From assembly GCF_007097525.1 (NCBI RefSeq), contig NZ_VKDD01000002.1, positions 496,001 through 560,000 of the forward strand: a stretch of 64,000 nt of DNA. Reading direction: 5' to 3'. A model generated the notes under the pieces. That model had not been told where the DNA came from. It ran no database searches and worked only from the letters and a program-made list of their open reading frames with translations. The position numbers were made by a program, and so were the translations under genes. This stretch comes from Thalassomonas sp. M1454 (lineage in GTDB: Bacteria; Pseudomonadota; Gammaproteobacteria; Enterobacterales; Alteromonadaceae). This document shows, in pieces, positions 26,156-34,639 of the stretch (position 1 is the first letter of the stretch; each line of letters opens with the position of its first letter).

Positions 26156-27778
26156 CTATATCGAGGTTACGTTTACAGATAACTTCAGCATTTGTCCGGG
26201 TTGTAAGTACTTTTTACGACTTAGTTTATTCCAGCGTTCAATATCACTTATGCTTACTTTAAACTTGTTGGCAATACGGTCGAGTGAATCACCACTGCGT
26301 ACTTTGTAATTAATATTACGCATTACTGAAGAGCCAGAAGCAGACGTTGATGCCGTTGTTGCAGAGCCAGTCCAAATTGTTAGTTTTTGTCCTAAACGCA
26401 ACATATCTTTTGGTGCAAAACCATTCCATTTAGCAATTTGACCGCTAGTTACTTTATATTTTTGCCCTATATCCCATAAAGTATCGCCACTTTTTACAGT
26501 GTGCGTTATTTTATTGCCACTACCTTTTTTGGCTATCTTAGTTTTGCGTACTTGCTCGTAAGACTTATATTTATCTAACGATTGCGCAGCGGTTGGGATA
26601 AGAAGGTATTTACCAGCTCTAATATTGTTATTAGCTAGGTTGTTCGCTTCTTTAATAACGGTGATCGTTGTATTAAAACGATTCGCGATAGCACCTAAGT
26701 TATCGCCATTTTTAATCTTATAACGTTGCCAAGACAATCTATCGTCTTTACTTAGTTTGGCTAAACCAGCTTTAAATGCTTCAACTTTATTATTTGGAAT
26801 AAGTAAAGAGTGCGGGCCATTAGGGGCCGTTGCCCAGCGGTTAAAACCAGGGTTTAACGCATGTAACTGATTTATTGTTAAACCTGCTAAATCTGCAGCT
26901 AGGGCTAAATCAAGTTGGCTACCAATATCAACTTGGCTAACAACAGGCTTATTATCTATGGCGTATAAGGTTAAGTTAAAGTCGTCAGGACGTTTAACTA
27001 AATCGGCCAGTGCTAATAACTTAGGTACGTAATCTCGAGTTTCTTTTGGTAACTTTAAATTCCAAAAGTCTGTTGGTTTACCTTTACGGGCATTGTCTCT
27101 TACTGCACGAGAAACACGGCCTTCGCCAGAGTTATAAGCAGCAAGAGCTAATAACCAATCGCCATCAAAACGTTTGTGTAAGTAGCGTAAGAACTTCATT
27201 GCGGCTTGTGTTGAAGCGGCTACGTCACGACGTCCGTCGTACCACCAGTCTTGTTTTAAGCCAAACTGTTTACCGGTACCAGATAAAAACTGCCACATAC
27301 CAGATGCGCTACCGTGTGAGTAAGCAAACGGGTCGTAAGCACTTTCAACAATAGGTAAAAGCACTAACTCCATTGGCATATCGTGTTTTTCAATCTCTTC
27401 AACAATGTAATAGATAAATGGCTCAGAGCGTTTTGCCACGCGGTCCATATAAGAGTCGTGTTTGGCATACCAATTGCGCTGAGCGATAACTTTACTATTT
27501 TGCGGGATGTCAAAGTGTAGTTGACCACGAATTCTATCCCATAAATTATCAGATATTACCGCACTGTCTTTATCGCTTAATTGGATGTCTACATCATCTT
27601 TTGGGTGAATTACTTTAGCAGACTCGTCTGCAAGTAAGGCTTGGTAAATATCGACGTTGTTGGCAAGTGATGGATCATTTGCGGTTGAGTAATCATCGAG
27701 ATCGTCATTGTTGGCCAATTGCATATTTTGACAACCGACAAGGAAAGTTAACGATAATGGGAATAGGATTTTTTTCAT
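26156..27778 (-). CDS. mltD: Membrane-bound lytic murein transglycosylase D
   Basis: A 540-residue lipoprotein (lipobox LVGC, Cys16) that cleaves peptidoglycan glycan strands to anhydro-muropeptides. Residues 115-240 form the SLT domain with catalytic Glu145 in LPIVESAYDP, then GSASGMWQFLSGTGKQFGL and ALAAYNSGEGRV. Three LysM domains follow (about residues 345-390, 418-461 and 490-535), each with a (S/N)GD(N/T/S)L core, which bind glycan. Domain layout and length are as in MltD. It is followed downstream by the 46-bp repeat array rather than a clear terminator, and gloB lies upstream in the same direction. Confidence 0.97.
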   Translation of the reverse strand: MKKILFPLSLTFLVGCQNMQLANNDDLDDYSTANDPSLANNVDIYQALLADESAKVIHPKDDVDIQLSDKDSAVISDNLWDRIRGQLHFDIPQNSKVIAQRNWYAKHDSYMDRVAKRSEPFIYYIVEEIEKHDMPMELVLLPIVESAYDPFAYSHGSASGMWQFLSGTGKQFGLKQDWWYDGRRDVAASTQAAMKFLRYLHKRFDGDWLLALAAYNSGEGRVSRAVRDNARKGKPTDFWNLKLPKETRDYVPKLLALADLVKRPDDFNLTLYAIDNKPVVSQVDIGSQLDLALAADLAGLTINQLHALNPGFNRWATAPNGPHSLLIPNNKVEAFKAGLAKLSKDDRLSWQRYKIKNGDNLGAIANRFNTTITVIKEANNLANNNIRAGKYLLIPTAAQSLDKYKSYEQVRKTKIAKKGSGNKITHTVKSGDTLWDIGQKYKVTSGQIAKWNGFAPKDMLRLGQKLTIWTGSATTASTSASGSSVMRNINYKVRSGDSLDRIANKFKVSISDIERWNKLSRKKYLQPGQMLKLSVNVTSI

Positions 27779-27842
27779 GAATGCTCTTTATTCAATGACG
27801 CGAAAAATTGAACGCTGCGTCTAAATGACTTTATGACCAAGG

Positions 27843-28655
27843 TTAAAAGTTATCTTTTAGGCTACGAATTATAGCAAAAACTTTTACATCGGTTTCTAAT
27901 AATTGTGTTGATTGCTGCTCAGCAACCTGTTTAATGCTACTACAATGGCTTCTTAAAAAAGGATTTATTTGCTTTTCTAAGCCAATAGTAGAAGGGATTG
28001 TGGCTATATCTTTAGCTCTTAAATCGACTACTTTTTCATAGTAACTTTGTAGTTGACTGTTTTTAGGCTCAATAGTTCGGGCAAAATGTAAATTAGCTAA
28101 TGTATATTCATGTGCGCAGTACACTTTAGTGTGCTCTGGTAAATTCGACAATTTAGTAAGCGAGTTAAGCATTTGCGCAGCAGTACCTTCAAATAAACGG
28201 CCACATCCGCCAGAGAATAATGTATCACCACAAAATAAAACATCATCTTTGTCTGTTGAGTTATTTAAACAAGCGCAGTAATACGCTATATGACCAGAAG
28301 TATGGCCTGGTAGGTCAATAACTGAAAAGCTAAGTGCACTATCAAATAAGCTAATAACATCGTCTTGTACAAGCTTTTGGTCAAGTAATTTGATGTTTTC
28401 AGTTGCGGGGCCATAAATGGTAATTGCTGAGCCGTTAGCTTTAGCAAACTCAAGCAATTGAGCTAAACCGCCTACATGATCGCTGTGGTGATGGGTTATT
28501 AAAATGTCGGTTAAATGCAGGTTATTTTGCTCGATAAAATCGATACAAACATTGGCATCGCCAGGATCTACTAACACACAATGTGAGTTACTTGTATTGA
28601 TGATGCACCAGATAAAATTATCTGAAAATGCGTGTATTGCTTTTATCTCGAACAT
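27843..28655 (-). CDS. gloB: Hydroxyacylglutathione hydrolase (glyoxalase II)
   Basis: A 270-residue metallo-beta-lactamase-fold enzyme that hydrolyses S-lactoylglutathione to lactate, finishing methylglyoxal detoxification. The metal-binding motif THHHSDHVGG is intact, with further ligands in DLPGHTSGHIAYY, FCGDTLFSGGCGRLFEG and VYCAHEYTLANL. The length is slightly above the 251 residues of E. coli GloB. It is next to mltD and divergent from a YafS-like methyltransferase gene, the same grouping as in E. coli. Confidence 0.96.
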   Translation of the reverse strand: MFEIKAIHAFSDNFIWCIINTSNSHCVLVDPGDANVCIDFIEQNNLHLTDILITHHHSDHVGGLAQLLEFAKANGSAITIYGPATENIKLLDQKLVQDDVISLFDSALSFSVIDLPGHTSGHIAYYCACLNNSTDKDDVLFCGDTLFSGGCGRLFEGTAAQMLNSLTKLSNLPEHTKVYCAHEYTLANLHFARTIEPKNSQLQSYYEKVVDLRAKDIATIPSTIGLEKQINPFLRSHCSSIKQVAEQQSTQLLETDVKVFAIIRSLKDNF

Positions 28656-28774
28656 ATTACTTTAAATGACCACTTAACTATTTCTTTGAGTATAACTGTT
28701 ATAGCAAGGTTTTTAAATTTAGTTATGCAACTTTATCACTTATGCTTATGCTGTTTACTCATAAGCGCTTGCTA

Positions 28775-28813
28775 AGTTATATAGTGAAATTAATATTACT
28801 TAGTTATATAGTG
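28775..28813. repeat. 12-bp direct repeat in the gloB / yafS-like gap
   Basis: AGTTATATAGTG occurs at 28775-28786 and again at 28802-28813. Each contains TATAGT, close to a -10 box. Either a duplicated promoter core or a repeated regulator site before the methyltransferase gene. Confidence 0.45.
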
Positions 28814-28851
28814 GATGTACCTAAAGATTTATATTGATGTCGATTAATTTG

Positions 28852-29619
28852 ATGAAACCCGCGTTAGCCTTTAATAAACCGCAAGAGCCTTTGCATTGGC
28901 AAGATATGCCAAATGGGGAATTAATCGCGCAGCACATTGAAGACAATCTTAACCTTTGGTGGCCAAGGATCTTTGGTTATCACTTACTTAAACTTGGTTC
29001 ATTAAGTGCTGCAATCGATTGCTCGCTCGCTATGATCAAGCATCAAGTTATGGTGAATGACCGTAAAGGCTTTGCCGATGTTATCGCCGATATTGATGAT
29101 TTACCTTTTACTCAACACAGTGTTGACGCTTGTTTGCTTAGTCACAGTTTAGAATTTGCCATCGACCCTCATCATGTATTACGAGAAGCGGATAGGGTAT
29201 TGATACCTAATGGTCATATGGTGATCACCGGTTTTAACCCCATTAGTTTTGCTGGGCTAAATAAAATAATTCCATTTCGCCGACAAGAAACGCCATGGCA
29301 TGGCCGATTTTTTACTCCAATGCGAGTTAAAGATTGGTTGAATTTACTTGGTTATGAAATATTAGAAGACAAACGTATATTACATCGCAGCTTACATTCG
29401 CCGATAAAATCTAACGGTTGGTTATCTAATCAGTGGCAACGCTTTGCCAATAATTATTTATCATCATTTGGCTCTGTCTATATTATTGTAGCTAAAAAAC
29501 GGGTGCATCCATTAACGCCAATCAGACCAAAATGGAAGTTAAGGCCAAACTTTAAACCGGTCAATGTATCGTCGATGCAAGGCAATAACCATTCTTCTTC
29601 AATTAAAAAAACAACCTAA
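28852..29619 (+). CDS. YafS-like SAM-dependent methyltransferase
   Basis: About 255 residues. The class I methyltransferase region includes ADIDDLPFTQHSVDACLLSHSL and the loop EADRVLIPNGHMVITGFNPISF; LWWPRIFGYHLLKLG precedes it. The pattern closely follows E. coli YafS, also encoded divergently from gloB. Start 28852 gives MKPALAF, matching the recalled YafS start; ATG 28837 in the same frame is possible, and neither has a strong ribosome site. The usual glycine-rich SAM motif is weak, and the substrate is unknown. The C terminus is basic. An FGGY kinase gene follows after 15 bp, where E. coli has rnhA-dnaQ. Confidence 0.85.
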   Translation: MKPALAFNKPQEPLHWQDMPNGELIAQHIEDNLNLWWPRIFGYHLLKLGSLSAAIDCSLAMIKHQVMVNDRKGFADVIADIDDLPFTQHSVDACLLSHSLEFAIDPHHVLREADRVLIPNGHMVITGFNPISFAGLNKIIPFRRQETPWHGRFFTPMRVKDWLNLLGYEILEDKRILHRSLHSPIKSNGWLSNQWQRFANNYLSSFGSVYIIVAKKRVHPLTPIRPKWKLRPNFKPVNVSSMQGNNHSSSIKKTT

Positions 29620-29634
29620 GGGTTATTAACTTTA

Positions 29635-31092
29635 ATGTCATCTCCACTATTCTTAGCCATTGATTTTGGTAGCCAATCGCTGCGAGTCTGCTTAATTGAT
29701 GATAAAGGCAATATAGTGCTAAAAGAGGTGGTGAGTAACTTTCATTATCTCAATCCCAAGCCAGGTTTTGTTGAACAAGAATGCCAGTGGTTTTTGCAGC
29801 AACTGCTGATTGCCTGTAAAAATTTAAGCGCTAAGGCTGTTAATAACCATATTTGCCTATCACGTATATCTGCCTTAGGCATAACCACAATGCGTAATAC
29901 CTTGTTTAATCTCGATGAAAACGGTCAAGGTTTGTGCAGAGCGATTGTTTGGAACGATCAACGTTTGGCAAAACAATTACCAAAGCTCGCTTGGTATTGG
30001 CGCTTACTTTTTAATATTGGCAATGTATTTATGCCAATTAAAGATGAAGTTACTAAGATGCAAGCAAGTGCTTTCATCAATCATACTCATGAACACCAGT
30101 TAGAGTTGTGGCAAAAAACGCGACATTTATTACTACTTTCCGGTTACTTACAGCAGCAACTTACCGGAAAATACGTAGACAGCACAGCTAATATTATCGG
30201 CTATTTGCCATTTAACTTTAAACAGCTCCGTTGGTTTGGTAAATATGCATGGCAATATCAAGCATTAGCGGTTAAATCACAGTGGTTACCGCAGTTAGTT
30301 AGTCCAGGGGAAGCTATCGGTAGTATCCAACCTAAAGCAAGTAAAGAACTAGGGTTAGAGCAAAATATCGATGTAGTTGCTTGTGCCTCTGATAAAGCTT
30401 GTGAGGTGTTAGGAGCAGGTTGTTACCAAGATGGGCAAGTACACATAAGTTTAGGCAGCGCGGTAACTGTCACCCGAGTATCGAATAAGTTTGTTCGCCC
30501 CAAAGCTTTTTATCCGGCGTACCCTAGTACTATTAACGGTCAGTATTTAACAGAGTTTATGTTGCCGCAAGGTTTATTGTTATTAACAACGTTTATTGAT
30601 CGCAATAAAAACGCGTTTAGCTTTTTACTTAAAGATAAGGTAGTCGGCCAAAATCTTGAACAATTGATTGAAATATATATTAAAGCGAATAAACTTAGCG
30701 CCAATGGGCAAGTGTTCGACTTTAACAAGGTTAGTCATGGTGAAGCGATTGAGCAAGGCTTCTTACACCCAGAAAATAGCGATGTATTTAGCCAATATAT
30801 CGCGTTAGTAGAAGCAATTATTGACGGCATTTATCACTCTTTAAAGCTAAGCCAACAACGATTTAACTCGCCAGTTGAGCAAATTGTTGTTACCGGTGGT
30901 GGAGCAAATTCGTCATGGTTATTGCAAAAGTTAGCTAATAAATTAAAAATGCAGTTACACAAGCCTCAAACTGAGCAAGCTGGTTGTTTGGGTGTCGCGA
31001 TAACTTTAGCTGTGAATAAAGGCTTATACTTAAATTATCAACAAGCAGTGAAACATATGTGTCGACTTGATACTGTCTATACACCAGCTTAA
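29635..31092 (+). CDS. FGGY-family carbohydrate kinase
   Basis: A 485-residue ASKHA kinase that phosphorylates a sugar or polyol. The first phosphate-binding motif is FLAIDFGSQSLRVCLID; substrate-side segments include ALGITTMRNT, AIVWNDQR and ACASDKACEVLGAG; the second-domain motifs are HISLGSAVTVTR and the adenosine loop IVVTGGGANSSWLLQKLANKL. Which sugar it accepts cannot be read, since residues 125-190 differ from xylulose, glycerol and gluconate kinases I know. It is 15 bp downstream of the YafS-like gene and 33 bp upstream of the Nif3-like gene, so likely cotranscribed, but without any sugar isomerase or transporter nearby. Confidence 0.88.
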   Translation: MSSPLFLAIDFGSQSLRVCLIDDKGNIVLKEVVSNFHYLNPKPGFVEQECQWFLQQLLIACKNLSAKAVNNHICLSRISALGITTMRNTLFNLDENGQGLCRAIVWNDQRLAKQLPKLAWYWRLLFNIGNVFMPIKDEVTKMQASAFINHTHEHQLELWQKTRHLLLLSGYLQQQLTGKYVDSTANIIGYLPFNFKQLRWFGKYAWQYQALAVKSQWLPQLVSPGEAIGSIQPKASKELGLEQNIDVVACASDKACEVLGAGCYQDGQVHISLGSAVTVTRVSNKFVRPKAFYPAYPSTINGQYLTEFMLPQGLLLLTTFIDRNKNAFSFLLKDKVVGQNLEQLIEIYIKANKLSANGQVFDFNKVSHGEAIEQGFLHPENSDVFSQYIALVEAIIDGIYHSLKLSQQRFNSPVEQIVVTGGGANSSWLLQKLANKLKMQLHKPQTEQAGCLGVAITLAVNKGLYLNYQQAVKHMCRLDTVYTPA

Positions 31093-31125
31093 TCTTATAT
31101 AACACGATAAAAATAGAAGAAAGAT

Positions 31126-31884
31126 ATGCAAAGAAAACAATTTCAGCAGTTACTCAATGACGTACTTAAACCTGATCGTATTAAAGACTATTGTCCAAAC
31201 GGTTTACAAGTGCAGGGCAGTGATGTTGTTGAAAAAATTGTGACTGGTGTTACTGCCAGCCAAGAATTAATTGATGTGGCTATTGCAAAAGGCGCCGATA
31301 CTTTATTAGTTCATCACGGTTACTTTTGGAAAAATGAAGCATACAACATCACAGGCATAAAACATAAACGCATTAAATCTTTGCTAGTAAATGACATTAA
31401 CTTATTTGCTTATCATTTACCGCTCGATATTCATGAAACCCTTGGTAATAACGCCCAATTAGCTAAGCTACTAAATATAAAAGTAACAGGCCCGTTAGAG
31501 TTAGATAATCCTGTATCGGTTAGCTTGCAAGGTGAACTGGCTCATGCAACAAGCGCGCAAGACTTTCAAAAGCAGATCTCAACAGCACTGAACCGTGAAG
31601 CTATGCACATTAGTGCTCCATCAAATAAAAAAATAAAAACTCTAGCTTGGTGTACAGGCGGTGGTCAGGGCTATATTGAACTTGCCGCCGAGCTTGGTAT
31701 TGACGCTTTTATTACCGGTGAAGTGTCTGAGCAAACAACACATATTGCCAGAGAAATGGATATTCACTTCTTTGCTGCTGGCCATCATGCAACTGAGCGT
31801 TATGGCGCGAAAGCGTTGGCTGAATTTTTAGCACAAGAGCATGGCTTTGATGCTGAATTTATCGATATTGACAATCCAGTTTAA
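31126..31884 (+). CDS. Nif3-like dinuclear metal-centre protein (YbgI family)
   Basis: A 252-residue protein of the NIF3/YbgI/DUF34 family. Metal-ligand motifs are visible: LVHHGYFWK (His pair), HLPLDIHETLGNNAQL (Asp/His), and the C-terminal FFAAGHHATERYGAKAL (His/Glu). Members form ring-shaped hexamers with a two-metal site. The closest studied relatives are described as GTP cyclohydrolase-like or as metal chaperones, so the function here is unsettled. Length equals that of E. coli YbgI. Confidence 0.94.
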   Translation: MQRKQFQQLLNDVLKPDRIKDYCPNGLQVQGSDVVEKIVTGVTASQELIDVAIAKGADTLLVHHGYFWKNEAYNITGIKHKRIKSLLVNDINLFAYHLPLDIHETLGNNAQLAKLLNIKVTGPLELDNPVSVSLQGELAHATSAQDFQKQISTALNREAMHISAPSNKKIKTLAWCTGGGQGYIELAAELGIDAFITGEVSEQTTHIAREMDIHFFAAGHHATERYGAKALAEFLAQEHGFDAEFIDIDNPV

Positions 31885-31937
31885 TTCCCACACAAGTACC
31901 CGCACTGGTACACCAGTATAACTTAGCTCCTCTAATC

Positions 31938-31971
31938 CTTGGTTAACACTTTTTTACAGGTGTTAACTAAG
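31938..31971 (+). terminator. Hairpin after the Nif3-like gene
   Basis: Stem CTTGGTTAACAC (31938-31949) / GTGTTAACTAAG (31960-31971), 11 of 12 paired with one G-T, loop of 10. There is no T run after it, so it may be a Rho-type or processing hairpin or an operator for the cytochrome gene. Confidence 0.45.
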
Positions 31972-32059
31972 TGTTGCATTTCTTTTCTTGAAAGTTAAAT
32001 TTCTTTTGCTATTCTTATTTAAAACATAGAGTTAATTGATTTTTATAGGAATATCAAAG

Positions 32060-32599
32060 ATGAGTAATGCGCAAACAAAATATAGTTTGTTAAGCAAATC
32101 CTTTCATTGGGTCTCTGCCATTGCGGTTATATTTTTATTCGCACTAGGTTATTGGATGGTTGAACTTACCTACTATAGTAGTTGGTATAAAACTGCCCCT
32201 CATATACATAAGAGTATCGGTATTTTACTTTTCATTGTTACCGTACTTCGTCTCATTTATAAAGTTAAACAGCCAAGTGTAGAGCCAATTTCAACACATA
32301 GCTCAACCATTAAGCTTATTTCTAAACTTACTCATATTGGGCTCTATCTATTGATGATCGTTATTATGTTCAGCGGCTATTTAATCTCAACTGCTGATGA
32401 TAGAGGTATTGAAGTATTTAATTTATTCACTGTGCCGTCTATGGGGGAGTTATTCCCTAATCAAGAAGATACTGCAGGCTTAATCCATGAGTATTTAGCT
32501 TATACCATAATAGGACTTGTTGTCTTGCATGCTGCGGGCGCTTTAAAGCACCACTTTATTGATAAAGACGACACGTTAAAAAGAATGTTAAACAAGTAA
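32060..32599 (+). CDS. Cytochrome b561 (YceJ-like)
   Basis: A 179-residue integral membrane di-haem b-type cytochrome with four helices. The histidine ligands fit the b561 pattern: SFHWVSAIAV in helix 1, HIHKSIGI in helix 2, and the pair near GLIHEYLAYTII and VVLHAAGALKHHF. Start 32060 follows AGGAATA; an upstream ATG-like reading has no ribosome site. It is 71 bp upstream of a YceI-family gene, the common yceJ-yceI arrangement. It likely transfers electrons from the quinone pool; the periplasmic partner is unknown. Confidence 0.92.
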   Translation: MSNAQTKYSLLSKSFHWVSAIAVIFLFALGYWMVELTYYSSWYKTAPHIHKSIGILLFIVTVLRLIYKVKQPSVEPISTHSSTIKLISKLTHIGLYLLMIVIMFSGYLISTADDRGIEVFNLFTVPSMGELFPNQEDTAGLIHEYLAYTIIGLVVLHAAGALKHHFIDKDDTLKRMLNK

Positions 32600-32670
32600 A
32601 ACTGACTAACATATTGTTCAACAACATTAGTAAACCAAAGTAATAAAAGTAAAACATAAGGATACATAAA

Positions 32671-33237
32671 ATGAAAAAATCTTTAATAAGTGCATTAATT
32701 ATTGGTTCAGCAATGGTTTTACCAGCACAAGCAGCCGACTACGTTATTGATGATAAAGGCGCACATGCCGCTATCAACTTTAAAGTAAATCATATGGGCT
32801 TTAGCTATGTAACTGGTCGTTTTAATAAATTTACAGGTACGTTTACCTTAGATGAAAAAAACGCTAGTAACTCAAAAGTTTCGGTAACAGTTGATACTAC
32901 GTCTATTGATACTAACCATGCAGAGCGTGACAAGCACGTTCGCAGTGGTGACTTTTTAGAAGCAAGTAAATTTAACAAAGCTACATTTGTTAGTACAAGC
33001 GTAAAAGATAAAGGTAACGGCAAGCTAGCTATTACTGGTGATTTAACTTTACACGGCATTAAAAAATCAATCGTTATTGATGCCGTAAAAATTGGTGAAG
33101 GTAAAGATCCATGGGGTGGTTACCGCGCTGGTTTCGCAGGCTCTACATCAATTAGCATGAAAGACTTTGGTCTTGCTGATGTGATGGACTTTGGCGATAT
33201 CACTTTTGATCTTCATGTTGAAGGTATAAAGCAGTAA
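32671..33237 (+). CDS. YceI-family periplasmic lipocalin-like protein
   Basis: A 188-residue protein with a signal peptide ending PAQAADYVID. The mature part has the YceI pattern HAAINFKVNHMGFSYVTGRF, VDTTSIDTNHAERDKHVRSGDFL and TGDLTLHGIKKSI. YceI proteins form an extended lipocalin barrel that binds isoprenoids such as a polyprenyl quinone. Encoded directly after cytochrome b561 and closed by a terminator, it forms a two-gene unit with it. Confidence 0.95.
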   Translation: MKKSLISALIIGSAMVLPAQAADYVIDDKGAHAAINFKVNHMGFSYVTGRFNKFTGTFTLDEKNASNSKVSVTVDTTSIDTNHAERDKHVRSGDFLEASKFNKATFVSTSVKDKGNGKLAITGDLTLHGIKKSIVIDAVKIGEGKDPWGGYRAGFAGSTSISMKDFGLADVMDFGDITFDLHVEGIKQ

Positions 33238-33261
33238 TTTAATTGCCGCAGTTTAAATAAG

Positions 33262-33286
33262 AAGGAGTCCTCAGGACTCCTTTTTT
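33262..33286 (+). terminator. Terminator of the b561-YceI unit
   Basis: Perfect stem AAGGAGTCC / GGACTCCTT with loop TCA, followed by TTTT. It lies 24 bp after the YceI stop. Confidence 0.94.
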
Positions 33287-33393
33287 GTATCTTATTTTCC
33301 CAGCTATGAAATAGGCATCAGTTTAACTTTTAAAGTCTCATAAAGTCTTAGCCCAAGTAGCTTAGCAGCCTTTATATTTAAAAAATAAAAACT

Positions 33394-34146
33394 TTAGCTT
33401 TTTAACCATTGCCAAATTAAGCCTAAAGTTTCATACCAAGCGGTTTCACTCTTGTTTAAATCTGTTGCTCTCGGAAAATAGTCTCGCCAGCTGCTATCTT
33501 GGTTATCGTTTTTAACAAAAAATCCGGTAGGAGCAGGAATAGGCTCTGTACCAGCTTTGATAAAGTAATTCATTGAACGTGGCATATGGTTGGCGTTGGT
33601 GATCAATACAAATTTACTATCTTTAACTATTGGTCCTATAAGTGTTGCTTCATCTTCGGTATCAAGAGGCCTAGATTCAGTAATGATTCTATTAGCGTTT
33701 ATACCTAGCTCAACAGCTGCCTGTTTAACTTTATCTGCATTAGAGCTGACATCATAAATGGCAGCGCCAGAAGTGATTATTTTCGCTTCTGGGTGTAAAA
33801 GGGCAATACGAACGCCTTCCGTCAGTCGCTGTAATGAACATATTTTAAGCTCTTGTGTTGCACTAAGCTTGCTATCAGTTGTATGGCCACAGCCTAAAAT
33901 GACAATGTAATCTAAACGCTGTTGTTTTTTATAAACCGGGTAAGTTTGCTCATAGTTAACAATCAATAAGTTAGATACAGGCATAAAAGATAAAAGCAAA
34001 AGTAAGCTGGTGGTGATGGTTAACATCCATTTAGCTAGGCTGGGCTTTTTATTAAATAAAACTATAACTATCACTAAGCTCATTAACAGTAACGGCATTG
34101 GCATTAATAACTGACCAATAATTTTCTTTAATGTGAATAGCTCCAT
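33394..34146 (-). CDS. elyC: Envelope biogenesis factor ElyC (DUF218 family)
   Basis: A 250-residue inner-membrane protein. The N terminus FTLKKIIGQLLMPMPLLLM and a second helix (about 38-60) anchor it; residues 78-240 are the DUF218 domain with DYIVILGCGH, LTEGVRIALLHPEAKIITSG, the acidic DTEDEATLIG and ITNANHMPRSMNYF. It ends ETLGLIWQWLKS, as in E. coli ElyC, which affects the use of undecaprenyl phosphate and peptidoglycan assembly. The start at 34144-34146 gives the full first helix. It is divergent from the lysC leader. Confidence 0.93.
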   Translation of the reverse strand: MELFTLKKIIGQLLMPMPLLLMSLVIVIVLFNKKPSLAKWMLTITTSLLLLLSFMPVSNLLIVNYEQTYPVYKKQQRLDYIVILGCGHTTDSKLSATQELKICSLQRLTEGVRIALLHPEAKIITSGAAIYDVSSNADKVKQAAVELGINANRIITESRPLDTEDEATLIGPIVKDSKFVLITNANHMPRSMNYFIKAGTEPIPAPTGFFVKNDNQDSSWRDYFPRATDLNKSETAWYETLGLIWQWLKS

Positions 34147-34383
34147 AGGGTAAATTCCATTGCGTAAAAGGTAAGTAACTTATGCTGAAACTATATAGTA
34201 GTCCTCGCATTCTTCCAAAAACAATTTAGAAATCTTAGCTTAAATGAATAAAAGTTAAGGGATAATGAATAAATAGTTAAAAACATTGATTTATTTAAGT
34301 AATAACTATTGATTTTAATATTCCAATAAGGTCTAATAGCAACGTTATCGCATTAGAGCCTTTGTTCTATTTTAGACGATACA

Positions 34384-34546
34384 CCAGAAGAGGTTGCATT
34401 AGCCAGGTAGATAATTTGAGGACCACATCCTTTGATAATTATTAATGGGGACTAGTGCCGAGGACAACGACTTGTGTGGAAGAGTCTTGTTCGGTCAGAT
34501 AGGCTGAATCCTAATGACTGTCACCGAAACGGTGGAGAGCTTCTGG
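34384..34546 (+). ncRNA. Lysine riboswitch (L box) before lysC
   Basis: The closing helix P1 pairs CCAGAAG (34384-34390) with CTTCTGG (34540-34546). Inside are the conserved AGAGG just after P1, a TGAGGACCACATCC hairpin, AGTGCCGAGG, AGGCTGAATCCT (P4) and GACTGTCACCGAAACGGTGGAG (P5) leading into P1. The order and spacing match the E. coli lysC leader. No T-run terminator is seen between the aptamer and the start codon 93 bases on, so control is probably at translation initiation, with lysine lowering lysC expression. Confidence 0.95.
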
Positions 34547-34639
34547 CTGAAAAAGTAAAGATTTCTATTATCCTTTCCAATCAGTCATGCTCTTCCTTAT
34601 GTATTATGTTGCTATGAAGCAATTTAGGGAGAATATCCA

